From the NCBI GenBank assembly GCA_963556145.1, contig OY744465.1, forward strand, positions 2,170,001-2,234,000: 64,000 nucleotides of DNA, written 5' to 3'. The notes beneath the pieces are model-generated. The model worked only from the letters and a program-made list of their open reading frames with translations, was not told the origin of the DNA and made no database searches. How positions within the stretch are numbered: position 1 is the first letter of the stretch; each line of letters starts with the position of its first letter. The stretch is from Hygrocybe punicea (lineage: Eukaryota > Basidiomycota > Agaricomycetes > Agaricales > Hygrophoraceae). This document shows positions 44,341 to 55,443 of the stretch, piece after piece. Both the position numbers and the translations under genes were made by a program.

Positions 44341-47030
44341 CTACCGTGTTTTCGGGACGAGCACAGCGACGAGCACAATAAACGGAACATACGTCAGGAA
44401 AGAGATCACGGACATGACGCGACATCGAAACCGCCACGACTTTGCGTCTGCAAAGAGAATGCCCATATAAACTTATTGTTCGCAATTGGGGTTGGGCAGT
44501 CGAAACAACGTACCGAACTCAACTTGCGGATCGTCCAGCATCACAGCTTTCTCCATGTCTGTGTCGCCCACGCGCCTCGTCCGCGGTATCCTCCAAACCG
44601 AGGCAACCCACCAGATCGGAAACAGTACCCATCCCAAAAAGAAACACCACGCATGGATGGGAGACCCAGACCCAGGTTCCCCCTCCGTCGCAAAGCGCAG
44701 CGTCCACCCCGTTTCCGTCATCCTTTTCGGCTTCCTGGGGTCCCGCATATGGAACGTGCCTGATCGGCTGATTGACGGGGCGTGTGGCGATACCAGAGCG
44801 CTGATGGGGATCGACACCTGGGAGAGGCTGCGGCGGGGATGCGTTTGGCGGTCCTTGTCAGGTGCGGATGTTCGTGAGGTTGCGCGTGAGTTGGGTCGTG
44901 GGGTACCTGTGATTGTTGGGGCTCCTTCACGGTTCTGGGACGATCCAGGGCGAGATCCAGATGGCGAGGCTAACGGTGTCGTCGAGAGTCTGGCACGTTT
45001 GCGGTGGTATGATGAGGGCGCGTTCGTTGACGAACCAGAATTGCCTGATGCGCGGGAGGCTGTTTCGGCATCGAACAGCATGGGTTAAGCGTTTGACGTA
45101 ATAGAATACAAAGACAAAAACATACGACGAGGGTCGGGAAGCGCGAACGTTGGGTGTTGGCCATCTTTCTTATGGTCAGGAGGCGTGAGCTCGACATCCG
45201 CCTTTCTCTTTCCCTTGCTGACACCACTTTCGGACGTCGCCTTCACTGGAGTCGCAGGGTCAGCTTGCCCGCCTTCGGGGTTACTTGCGGTGTGGTGAGA
45301 GAGAAGCCCAGGGAAAATCTCGGGAGACGCTGCGGTGAACGACAAGACTGGTTGGCGGGACGACGACGATGGAGCGACCCCTGCCTTTGTAGTGGACTTG
45401 GGAAGAGGAGGTACACGGGAGGATCTACGAGCAGGACTCTTTCCCTTCATAATATTTTGCGTGCCTTGTGCTTCTAATACTTCTGCTTGCGTTATGGTAT
45501 CTTGATCTGTTATTACACTCCTGGTCTTGTCTGCACCTAGGCAAGAATGATCGTGATGAGTATTATCGGATAAATTAGGATTGGGGTCTGCAATAATGGA
45601 TAATTTATGAGGAATCAAGTCCACGTGGAGAACGAGATACTCGACCACGCACCTTGTAATAAAAAGGGTGACCCCAAGGGCGGGGACAGAGGGTGAGGAG
45701 GAGGGTGATAAGACGTGAAAGGTGAAAATGAGGGCTGAGAGATTTGAGTGGTGGCGCTAATCACGTTTTCACCGCGAGGCAATTTTTCGGAGATTGCCGA
45801 GCGTGAGATGCCTCCGACCGGGCCTCCGGGTTCGCCAAATGAGAGCTGCAAAATTTGCTTGGAAACCTGTGCAGGCCAACTGCTTTCGTCTCCAGAAATG
45901 GCTTGTTCTGCACTCCACTCGGCGCTGGAGCGTCTTCCAGATAATGTTCTAGTACGGGGCCTCTTATCTATGTGCTGTGCTGTGGTATCCTTTGGCTGGT
46001 TCTGCGAGGGAGCTTCGGCAAAAATCTGTTGAGCCTTGGGTCGGCCAGGCGAGGGTGACGATTTGCTCCTGGACCTTGGTTTTGCAGAAGGCAGAGAAGA
46101 AAAGGTGGATTGTTCTTTGCGAATCCGTGATCGGTGAGGGAAAGTTTTTTGGTCTGTCGTCTGAAATAAAGCGCCAGTGTCGCGTCTGATGGTTAATGGA
46201 ATTACAGTGATAGGTGCGGATTCTCCTTGTCTCATACGCAGCGCATGGTGAACGAGTGGGGGCAGCGGGGGCGGTGACGTGTCATCAGCGGTGGAATGTG
46301 TGTCTGGAGAAGGGTATCCGAACGTGCGCGGCGAGTCGAACCCGAACTCATGAACGGCTACGGGAGTGATATGTGTTCTGGCTGATGCAGGTCGCGATCG
46401 AACGGGCGTCGTGGTGCTGTGGTTCGTGGAGGATCGTTTACTTTCTGATCGGCTCTCATGACTTTGGCTTGACGATAGCTTGGCGGACGATTTTCGGCTG
46501 GTGGGTCTCTCCACGCAGTCGGCTGTACGATGTTTAGGCGAACCAGGACTGGAACCATGGTCGCTGAAATCGCCAATCCTGGGTGACGCGTGTTCTCTAT
46601 TCCTGCCAAATGTAGACCACAGACTGGGAGAGGTGATCCGGTGGAGAAGTCTCCGCGCTTGTCCGGGATCGTCTCCGTGCCCCTGCGATGGCTCACGACT
46701 CGGGCCTGGTTCGCTCACCTCGTCTAGTGTAGGAATCGGTTTGCGTATTCGGGTTGATCTGGGATGGTTGCTATCGACAGAATGTCTTCTAGAGCTCGGC
46801 CGCAGGCCGCGATCCACCTCCTGTTCCGGTTCGGCAGAATATGTAGCGAGTAATGCGTTTGGATCTGGGTGGATTTTGCGGCTCAATGGAGGGGAGTAAT
46901 GAGCAGGTGATGGTGATGGTGACGAAATAGCCGACGTGGCGGAAGTAACAGTCGTTGGAGTGACAGACGATGAGGTCGATATGGGCGTACTGACCGGCCT
47001 GGTGCGCAGACGCGACAAAAATGAAGGCAT
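44341..47030 (-). CDS. Ser/Pro-rich protein with C-terminal membrane domain
   Basis: One gene is proposed from three long frames. The N-terminal exon 47030 to about 45650 encodes a Ser/Pro/Arg-rich disordered region starting MPSFLSRLRTRPVSTPIS. A GTGCGT intron joins LLQ to DPNPNLSDN in frame. Further disordered sequence (SPARRSSRVPPLPKST) follows, then an exon from about 45060. The conserved end is TFHMRDPRKPKR, WTLRFATEG, the helix HAWCFFLGWVLFPIWWVASV, WRIPRTRRVGDTDMEKAV and DDPQVEFG. After a GTACGT intron come SWRFRCRVMSV and the helix ISFLTYVPFIVLVAVLV, ending with TAG at 44341. The membrane end is conserved among agaricomycetes. Function unknown. An alternative is two genes, split near 45600. 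Confidence 0.7.
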
Positions 47031-47742
47031 TTGAGGTTTCGCCTGGGTCGAGACGAACTGTCAATGATTCGTGAAACAGACGCTGACAGCGTTTATCTAC
47101 GATTCGAATCACAAGCCGTGCATAGAAAGGGGAAATAGAAGCGTGTATCGGAACGGGGCGTGAGATTTCTTGGTGGTCGTGAACGACGCCGATGAGCTCG
47201 AGTGAACGGCGAGCACTGAGAGCTGAGAGCTGAAAGGGGACAAGATAGCCAGCAGCAGTCGAGTGTTGTCCCAAATGTAAGAACGCTGCTCGGCTGCCAC
47301 TGCAGATTCTCATCAGATTCTCACGTGAGCGATATATTTCACTATTACTGGGTCTCACCCTCGAAACAGGGCCGGTGTCCTCCATCGTGGTTGGAAGGAA
47401 AAACAAGCTGTTGGCAGGCAAACTGGAGATAGTTGGGGTGGACGTGGACAAGCTCCCGAGAATGGAAATTCTGTCAAGGCTGGCATTCACCCAAATCGAG
47501 AATAATTACGCGACCTGAAAACAGGGCAGCAGCACAACACAATGCGACCACGACCACGACAAGACCGCTACGACGACGACGGCAACGAGTCGTGGCTACG
47601 AGCATTGTCCAAGTCGACGCCGTCCAGATTATTTTTCTGCATGATTATGTAATTTATTATAATAATCAACATAATAATCAACCCTAACCCTAATCATCTC
47701 ACAGCATACCAACAACTTTTACCTTGCTCGCCGCTGCACACA
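47031..47742. promoter_or_regulatory. divergent promoter region before epsin
   Basis: About 700 nt between the Ser/Pro-rich gene (minus) and the epsin gene (plus). A frame at 46789-47490 (minus) seems to be 5' untranslated or chance sequence. It carries AT-rich repeats of ATAATCAA and the telomere-like motif listed separately. Confidence 0.4.
47682..47693 (+). promoter_or_regulatory. telomere-repeat-like box
   Basis: CCCTAACCCTAA, two units of the fungal telomere repeat, 50 nt upstream of the epsin ATG. Telo-boxes in promoters are known binding sites for Myb-type telomere-repeat factors in plants and fungi. Whether this one is used is unknown. Confidence 0.4.
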
Positions 47743-49712
47743 ATGGACAGGCTTGAATCCCTCGGAAATACACTTTCACAAATAACACTTTATGACATCA
47801 AGAGCATGTACAACCAGGTGCGTTTCCATGCACTCTGCAGATCTTGATTGACGACCTTCTTTCAGGCCAAAAATGTGGTCTTGAACGTTACCGAGATGGA
47901 GGCAAAAGTGAGAGAAGCTACGAACGAAGAACCATGGTGAGTAGCATGGGCTATAATCCGTATTGTCTAATGTTGGTCATGGGCAGGGGTGCAAGCTCAA
48001 CACTGATGCAGGACATCGCCCAAGGGTGAGAAGCAACACAACTTGACTTTCGGATTCAGCAATTTGACGTCCAAGGTGCACATCGTTTGTGACATAGGAC
48101 ATTCAATTTGTGAGTCCCTTTGGTCTCGACAGCTGGCCTGGCTTATAAGGCGTGTCGTCCAGTCAACACTTCAACGAAATCATGCCAAGCATCTATGCCC
48201 GATTTATGGAAAAGGAAGCACGCCAATGGAGACAAATTTATAAAGTCCGTTTGCTGGCCTCCGTTTCGTTAAGGCACGCTCACGTTTTCGCACAGGCCCT
48301 CCAACTCCTCGAATATCTTATCAAACATGGCAGCGAACGGGTGGTGGACGATGCTCGCTCCCACATCTCTACTCTCAAGATGCTCCGAAACTTTCATTAC
48401 ATTGACGATAAAGGCAAAGACGAAGGCCTCAACGGTGAGTCACCCGTCCGTGCCCAATGCACCTCTCACATGCTCCACGACAGTCCGCAACCGCTCACGC
48501 GAACTCGTCGAACTCCTTTCTGACGTGGAAAAGATCCGTTCAGAACGCCGGAAAGCGAAAGCTAACAAACACAAATACGTTGGTACTGGCAATGATGGTG
48601 CCAATTTCGGTCGGTATGGTGGGTTTGGCAGCGACACTTTACACGGCAGTGATTGGAGTGGAGGCAATGGCTCGTATGGCACCGGCGGCGGCGGCGGCGG
48701 CTCGTATGATCGAGGTTGGTAATCTCACAATTATCCTTTCGTTGACGCGCCCTATTCACCTTTCTTAGAGTATTCCAGCAATTATTCTGGGGGTGGCTTC
48801 AGAGACGACGCACGTCGAGGTGGCTTCGAAGAATACAACGCAGGGGATGATGAAGTTCCCGTCCGGAGATCCACGTCACTGCGTTCTCCTGTACGGTCTT
48901 CTACTGCTCCTCCGTCGTCTACAGCTCGTCAAAACTCTAAAATGAAGGAGGAAGCACCGGCACCAGCGCCCGCATCAGAAGCCAACCTCTTGGACCTCTT
49001 GGACGACGATGCATTCGGAGGGAGTGGTGGAACACTGGCTACAAACAAGGCGTTGCCAGCTGTGAACCCCGCTCTAGCCGATGGTATGAATTTACTCGTT
49101 ACAGAAGTTCGTGAACCTGACCATTATACTTTGCATCTGCATGCAGTGGATGACGAATTTGCGGATTTCCAAGCCGCACCAGTCCCCTCGAATGCTAAAC
49201 CTGTCAACCTCATGGACATGCTCAACTCAACTCCCTCTCGTCCCGCACCTGCCCCATACGCCCAGCCGTTATATACCACTCAACCAACCCTCCAATCACA
49301 GTCCGGCATGTTCGGAACTAGCAACGGTTTTAGTATGTCTGGCAGCACACCGATCGCCGCATCAACCCAAAATTTATTCGGCGCCACTCCGCTCCAACCT
49401 GCAACATCCTTGAACCCGCCGCGAAACGCATCGCAGCTCTCAACTACGCCTGCTGCTGCTGCTGCAAAACCAAATGTGAATTTTGATGACCTGTGGTCGA
49501 TGTCATTGGGTTCGAGCACGGCGAGACCGGCTAGCGCCGGAGCAGGAAGGAAGAAATCCATCAAGGATCTGGAAAAAGAAAAGGCGCTGGCGGGGCTTTG
49601 GGGCAAGAATGTGCCTGATACGAATAGCAACGCGTTCGGGGTACCGACGACAATGGGCGGAGCTTCCTCAATCTCAAATTCCACTGAGGGAGCAGATGAC
49701 CTATTGTTGTGA
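47743..49712 (+). CDS. ENT3: epsin with ENTH domain (Ent3-like)
   Basis: Clathrin adaptor of trans-Golgi/endosome traffic. The ENTH domain spans about residues 10-145 over several short introns: MDRLESLGNTLSQITLYDIK, KVREATNEEPWG, LMQDIAQG, IYARFMEKEARQWRQIYKAL, QLLEYLIKHGSERVVDDAR and FHYIDDKGKDEGLNV. A Lys/Arg segment and a Gly/Tyr-rich linker follow. LLDLLDDD resembles a clathrin box, and DDEFADFQ is the acidic-Phe motif that binds GGA or AP-1 gamma-ear domains. That motif favours Ent3/epsinR over endocytic Ent1. The last part is Ala/Ser/Pro-rich and ends ADDLLL. No UIM motifs were seen. ATG 47743 opens the domain directly. Confidence 0.9.
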
Positions 49713-49915
49713 TAATGAAAGGGATTGATTTCGTTCAGATGTTTATTTGGAATATTCAGTTATAGACAGACTCGGAAGTCTGACCTTTGTCCACCCTGTG
49801 CGCAACGACCATGTGTGTTCTCTACTACTGGGGGATCAGAAGATAAACCATGCTGTGAGCCTGATGGCCGTCCTCAGTAACATTTCAGCTTCTTCGGGAC
49901 TCGGGAGGGCATACA

Positions 49916-49921
49916 TATAAA
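49916..49921 (+). promoter_or_regulatory. TATA box of the hexosaminidase gene
   Basis: TATAAA 46 nt upstream of the ATG at 49962, in the correct orientation. Confidence 0.45.
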
Positions 49922-49961
49922 GGCGAAGAAGCAGCTTGCTGGTAACTATGTGCCGCCCACT

Positions 49962-52251
49962 ATGACCGTGGCAAGATCGTTAGTCGCACTGCTCCTTGTT
50001 CAAGTTGTTGCCGTGCCTGTATTTGCTTTGTGGCCGCTTCCAACACAGCTGCAGACTGGTTCGGACGCCCTCGTCCTTTCGCAACAATTTCACATCCAGG
50101 TCGACATCAAACATGCCCCGTCCGACTTGCTCGACGCTGTTTCTCGAACTCAAGGGTACCTTCAGAGTGACAACCTGGAGAGGCTTGTGGTGGGCCGCAG
50201 TGCCGCTGATACTCGAGCTATCGAGGGTGCCAAGGCACTGCCTTCCTTGAAGATCTCGCTGACGGGCAATAATGCAAAAGTGCGGAGCATCTCAGAGGAA
50301 GCTATTGACTATGTTGAGAGCCGCAACGAGTCGTATACCTTAAGCGTGCCCGGGGATGGAACCAGCGCGGTCCTGAAGGCGAATTCGACCCTGGGCTTGT
50401 TCCGCGGGCTCACCACCTTTACGCAGCTGTGGTATGACCATAGTGGGACAAGTTACACCTTGTTGGCCCCCATTCAGATCACAGATGCGCCAGCTTATGT
50501 GGGTGCTCGTTGCTGTGGATCCACATCTCACCATCCTTATATTGTTTTTTCTATTTCAGCCCTACCGCGGATTGATGTTGGATACCGCACGTAACTTGTG
50601 AGCGATGGCGCCCGCAAACCCTGATCTGTGCGCTTCTGAATACCCCGACAGCTTCCCTGTCGCAGATATCAAACGCACATTAGATGCTATGAGTTGGGTC
50701 AAGGTCAGTTGAATTGACTCAGTTCTGGAGTACACTCTAGGCCATCTGATTCGTTTACCCCCCTCCAGATCAATATGTTCCATTGGCACGTTGTCGACAG
50801 CCAAAGCTTTCCTTTGGTTATTCCTGGTTTCACGGAGTTATCAAGTGCTGGGGCCTATTCTCCTCAATCCGTTTACACTGAAAGTGACGTACACGATATC
50901 GTTTCGTATGCCGCTGCTGTGAATTTAGTAATCGTGCGAAACAAGGGTGCATACTGATGTTATTCATTTTAGCGCGGCATTGATGTCCTTGTTGTTAGTG
51001 CCTATCCCTCATTTTACTTCTCCTGCTGATTATGTCCTGCTCAGGAAATTGATACACCAGGACACACTTCAGTCATCTCAAAGTCTCACCCCGAGCACGT
51101 GGCCTGCGCTGAGGCCAAACCCTGGGCAACTTTCGCAAACGGTATAGAACTAAGCCATCACGACGTAATAATACCTCTGCGAGCTAAATTCCTTCCCAGA
51201 ACCACCCGCCGGCCAACTCCGATTCGCTACTCCGGCCACCGTGAATTTTACGACCAACCTCCTCGCCGCCGCCGCGCAACTCTTCCCATCGAAGCTGTTC
51301 AGCACAGGTGGCGACGAGCTCAACACGAATTGTTATAAGAACGACACCGAGACGCAGCAAGCGTTACAGGCTTCTGGTAAGACGCTTGAGCAGGCTCTGG
51401 ACGTGTTTACGCAGAGCACGCATGGTGCTTTGCTCAGGCAAGGCAAGACCCCCGTCGTTTGGGAAGGTAGGCCGCTTGTTTGTTGATGGCTCATGTATGT
51501 AGTTGTTCATTCTACTGTTGTTTCCTCGGACAGAAATGGTACTTGCACATAATGTCACGCTGTCAAAGGACACGGTTGCCATGTAAGGATTACATCTTTT
51601 TGTCTTTGTCTTCGATCACCAAGGACTGTTCCGTTGCAGGGTCTGGATTTCATCTGACAATGTCAAGGCAGTCGCTGCAAAAGGTTTCAAACTGGTTCAT
51701 GCTGCGTCTGATTATTTCTATCTCGTGAGTCATTCTCTGTCACAACATCTTGCTCACCACTCTCCTTGCAGGACTGTGGGGCAGGAGAATGGATTGGCAA
51801 CTTCCCTTCCGGGAATAGCTGGTGCGACCCATTCAAGACATGGCAACATGTAAGCACTGGCCCCATCCCGGTGTCATATGGTCTAATTTTGATAATTGTC
51901 CAGTCATACTCCTTCAATCCCACAGCTAATCTCACAGCGGACGAAAGCAGACTTGTCCTCGGTGGTACGGTCTCATCCTTTCCATCTCGCGTACCTAATT
52001 CATCGTCAATCACAGGCCAACATCTCTTGTGGACTGAACAGTCTTCCCCATCCAATCTCGACTCGATAGTGTGGCCACGTGCTGCATCCTCTGCTGAGCT
52101 CTTCTGGACTGGCGCTGGCCAGAGTATTGACACCGCTTTGCCGCGCCTGCACGACATGGCATTCCGTTTCCTTCAGCGCGGGGTCAATGCAATTCCGCTC
52201 CAACCGCTGTGGTGTGCTTTGAGACCTGAGGTGTGCGATCTTACAGCCTAG
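49962..52251 (+). CDS. secreted beta-N-acetylhexosaminidase, GH20
   Basis: Hydrolyses terminal GlcNAc/GalNAc from chitin oligomers and glycans. A signal peptide (about residues 1-20, MTVARSLVALLLVQVVAVPV) precedes the zincin-like N-domain (LWPLPTQLQTGSDALVL through TTFTQLWYD). The TIM barrel has YRGLMLDTARNFFPV across an intron, INMFHWHVVDSQSFPL, IDTPGHTSV and the catalytic Asp-Glu pair in FSTGGDELN. WDR/VWEEM-type segments follow, then FYLDCGAGEWIGN. The C-terminus reads LGGQHLLWTEQ, SIVWPRAASSAELFW and RFLQRGVNAIPLQPLWC. About eight short introns are present. Potential N-glycosylation sites include NES, NST and NLT. Length about 555 residues, normal for the family. The ATG at 49962 is used because no ATG lies upstream in this frame before 49950. 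Confidence 0.94.
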
Positions 52252-52794
52252 GACCAGGGGTGGGCTAAGTAGTGATGGGTCGAACGTTCGTTATTTGGTT
52301 GGTTCTATCTATTTTCTATTGTTGAATGTGAACATTTTGAAAGTTTTGATGGCTTGAGTTGATGGAAGGCTCGAAAGAAACGGTCCTATGACTTTTACTG
52401 ACCAACTGGCTGGTGTGGGATCATCGAGACGGTGGAATCTGATATCATTACATTGGGTGCTCAGCGTCTAAGTACTCGGCGGTTATCTCGGGAAATAATT
52501 ACTTACTAAGGAACCTTAGCATGCGATATGTCCTGCAGCTATCTGCTGGACCTGAATCGTTTGCGTATGTTCTTCGATTTTAATGGGAAACATCCATTTT
52601 ATCAGGCTCTCCGCGTGCGGATAATCAAGCTAATCAAGATTCAAGCCTCTTCAACACTTCATGTTCAACACTCAGATTGTCTTGACCTATCGGCTGGACG
52701 GGTTTTCAGGACAATATCGGGTTAATAATCCTGTTTTGAAGATAAGTGAGATCCCATGGTTCTTCACGTAGCTATAGAATATCTTACAATCCTC
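52252..52794. other. intergenic, no gene
   Basis: AT-rich, downstream of the hexosaminidase gene. A 65-codon frame at 52528-52725 is not convincing. Confidence 0.4.
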
Positions 52795-53055
52795 TGGCGT
52801 CGATCCTCTAGTTCTTCAACGAACTGAGGCTGAATGGGTAACTCCAGTGATGTTGCAGGCTCGTGCGAGTCCAGCCAATTGGAGATCACAGCTTGTTGCA
52901 AAATAGCCTAGTGCAAGATGTACCCGCCGCTTCGGGTTCTACAGCTTGCTTTCGGAGCCAAGTTCATAACTGGAAGTTGCTCAGCTTGGCAAGGTCAAAC
53001 GATGCGAGGCGATCGACAAGCTGTGTGAGAGACAAGAAGGTATCAAAACCGCCAC
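52795..53055 (-). pseudogene. decayed fragment of the Rpc17 gene
   Basis: Collinear with about 55688-55990 of the RPC17 gene on the same strand. Shared blocks include GTCGATC(C/T)TCTA, TCTTCAACGA, TCTACAGCTT-like sequence, GGAGCCAAGTTCA, AACT(G/T)G(A/C)AG, CTCAGCTT and GACAAG(C/T)TG. It covers two exons and the intervening intron, so it arose at DNA level, not by retroposition. Indels destroy the frame. Confidence 0.75.
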
Positions 53056-53671
53056 CATCGATAAACGCCATGATATGGATACCGATAGCCGTGTGGGGGT
53101 AAGCCACTCCATGTTGCATGTTCATTCATTTGATTAAGAAAGCTTCTTATAACTCCAAACTCCATCCACTCGCCCAGAGATCAAGCCTGTCTTCCGTCGC
53201 CAGCCCTTCAGACGTTGACTCACAGCAAGCAGGAGCGTGAAAGGGTGTAGGGAAGTCGCCATAACGGAGACGAAGGGCAGCCAGGTGAGTATACCAACGG
53301 TTCGAGAGCGAGAGCCAGTTCAAGCTCCCTTCTAGTTCCGGATCTGTTTTCTAGACACCAACAAGACAAGGAGTCCTCGCTATCGTAATACCCAAGCTCA
53401 ACGCTAGCACCCCAGCGTCGCGACGTGAAGACTGGCGTTACAGCGGATCTAATCCACCCCCTCGACAACACCACTAGTGATATTCTTGATATAAGCGCCC
53501 ACAGACGCCGCCCCTGGACCTCCAGCGCCAACAACGCGAATCCTGTATCGGCCAACCGCCTAACGACGCCAACATTTACGTTACCATTCCACCACCGCCT
53601 CTCAACACCATCCATTTTCATTGTCCTTCAGTTTCACACGTTCACAGGCCTTCACATAACCGGGCCTTGTC
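53056..53671. other. upstream region of the oxygenase gene
   Basis: Frames at 53220-53621 (minus) and 53425-53883 (plus) overlap each other and the oxygenase start and show no domain. It probably holds the promoter and 5' untranslated region. Confidence 0.4.
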
Positions 53672-55192
53672 ATGCTTGTATTTCATCGTGTCTCGCATCA
53701 CAAACCGTCATTCGGTATTGGGCTCCAAACTGGTCTGCTTCGTCCAGTAGTAACAGCGGCATGTCTGCCGCGGCGTGCATTTCATCTACCTTCCCGGCGG
53801 CGGCCTGCCTCTCATCGTGCTTCATTTGCGCACATTGTAGGCCCACCGACTTCCGAGCCTGCGGGGCTCATCACTGGTTATAAGACATCTCCCAACAAAG
53901 ACTCATTAACGGTGGACTTTCACGACGCTAGCTTCACCTTTCACTCTCAATGGCTACACGATGCACGATGCGATCACGGTTCAGCAAGGGATGCTGGTAG
54001 TGCTTATTGTCAACGGCCTCCGACCGCTCGCATCCGAACGATTGATGTTGCCAGTCAGGGCGTTAGAACAACCTTGGACATCACTTGGGACAATGGGATG
54101 ACCTCGAGATTCCCTGCCCCGTGGTTGCGGGTATTGGCGCCTTTGGTTGCTAAACCCCATCAATTTGAAACACCGCATAATCAGTCCTTCCCGAAAGGAT
54201 GGCTGGTGGATACGCTAACGATCCCAGAGGTCTCGTATGAAGAGATCTTCTCTCAGAATTCAACACCTGAACAGTCGGAGGACACCGTTAGCCGGATCTT
54301 AGATGATTTATTGCACGAATCCGCTGCTGGGTTACTGAAAGTCACCGGACTTCCGGCTCCCAATATTGAGGCTGAGAAAAACAAGGAGAATACCATCGTA
54401 ACTCAGGTATTGAAGCAGATTTTTGGGAGCGTTTTTGTACACCCCAGGCGCGGTGCCGACAAAACATTCAACGTGGCCTCGCACAACCCAGAGGATACGA
54501 AAAGAGCCATCGGACTCCCCAATTACGATACGAATAAAACTCTCCTACCCCATGCAGACCACGCACATTATGATCATCCTATTCAAGTCATGGGTTTCTA
54601 TGGGTTAGAGGGGGAGAGCGAGAATACATTTGTTTCCGGTTTTGCAGTGCTCACAACTCTGAGGGAAGAGGCCCCAGACCTCTTCGAGCAATTATGCAGA
54701 GCACCGATCGCTATTGGTCGTGTCGCACCTTACTACACTCCTCCTATGAATCAAGCAACGGTCGACACTGCAGTCACGATGCATCCTGGCTTCCCAGATA
54801 AAATCAAACGTTTCCGTTGGCATCCCCACTTAACGGGGTCGTTGTTAACACCGTTTGATGACTTTCAGATAGCGCGTGTTGCGCATCAAAAATTTCAAGA
54901 AATCATTCGGCGCGACACTCATCAACTGAAGGTTCTTTTCAAGCCCGGGGATCTCTATCTGTGGGACAATTTTCGGTTGCTTCATGGACGAGAACGTGTC
55001 TTGAACGTGCCAAGGACCGGCGTAGGGCAGACTGTGCCCGAGCAAGTCGTCACCAATATGTATCGAGGCCTCAAAATCAATAAATTAAAACAGTACATTG
55101 ACGAGCAGTGGCTTGTCCATGTGCCGACGCCGCAGCTTTACGACTTGCTCGCTCTGGTGGAGGATGGACGGACGACTGCGCGCCCTGCATGA
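53672..55192 (+). CDS. gamma-butyrobetaine hydroxylase-like 2-oxoglutarate oxygenase
   Basis: Fe(II)/2-oxoglutarate enzyme of the BBOX/TMLH family, which makes carnitine. 506 residues in a single exon. The N-terminus is rich in Arg, His and Ser with no acidic residues (about residues 1-50), which fits a mitochondrial presequence. A GBBH N-domain follows with SLTVDFHDASFTFHSQWLHD and C-H-x-C-like positions (ARCDHGSARDAGSAYC), then ITWDNGMTSRFPAPWLR. The TauD-type core has GLLKVTGL, iron ligands H-x-D in LLPHADHAHYDHP and the distal His in NFRLLHGRERV. The 2-oxoglutarate Arg is expected in the same last segment. Butyrobetaine versus trimethyllysine as substrate cannot be settled by eye. No introns, unlike most neighbours. 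Confidence 0.88.
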   Translation: MLVFHRVSHHKPSFGIGLQTGLLRPVVTAACLPRRAFHLPSRRRPASHRASFAHIVGPPTSEPAGLITGYKTSPNKDSLTVDFHDASFTFHSQWLHDARCDHGSARDAGSAYCQRPPTARIRTIDVASQGVRTTLDITWDNGMTSRFPAPWLRVLAPLVAKPHQFETPHNQSFPKGWLVDTLTIPEVSYEEIFSQNSTPEQSEDTVSRILDDLLHESAAGLLKVTGLPAPNIEAEKNKENTIVTQVLKQIFGSVFVHPRRGADKTFNVASHNPEDTKRAIGLPNYDTNKTLLPHADHAHYDHPIQVMGFYGLEGESENTFVSGFAVLTTLREEAPDLFEQLCRAPIAIGRVAPYYTPPMNQATVDTAVTMHPGFPDKIKRFRWHPHLTGSLLTPFDDFQIARVAHQKFQEIIRRDTHQLKVLFKPGDLYLWDNFRLLHGRERVLNVPRTGVGQTVPEQVVTNMYRGLKINKLKQYIDEQWLVHVPTPQLYDLLALVEDGRTTARPA

Positions 55193-55443
55193 TTAACAAT
55201 TGTCTATGTTGGATTGGGCATTCCACTCTCGACCTCTGGAAACGATCACAATTCCCATTATGGAAACACCTTTAACTACTCTCCTTTTGTGTGTCGAGGC
55301 CGTCATGCCATGCTTTTCATTTCTTATGTGTACTTGTAGTTGTTTATGTTATACCTGCTCGCGTCCTTAGCTATTAACTATCTTGTGTTTCGGTATGTTA
55401 TACTGTGAAGAATCTACGATACCATTAAAATTATAGGTAAATG

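Noticed and set aside
44486..45088. Plus-strand 200-residue ORF
   Set aside because: Antisense of the minus-strand gene whose conserved membrane segment (HAWCFFLGWVLFPIWW) is recognisable. Both strands stay open only because the sequence is GC-rich.
45154..46899. Plus-strand ORFs opposite the Ser/Pro-rich gene
   Set aside because: Antisense shadows of a low-complexity coding region, with no domains.
46789..47490. 233-residue minus-strand ORF upstream of the Ser/Pro-rich gene
   Set aside because: It overlaps the start of the better-supported frame and has no recognisable motif. It may be 5' untranslated sequence.
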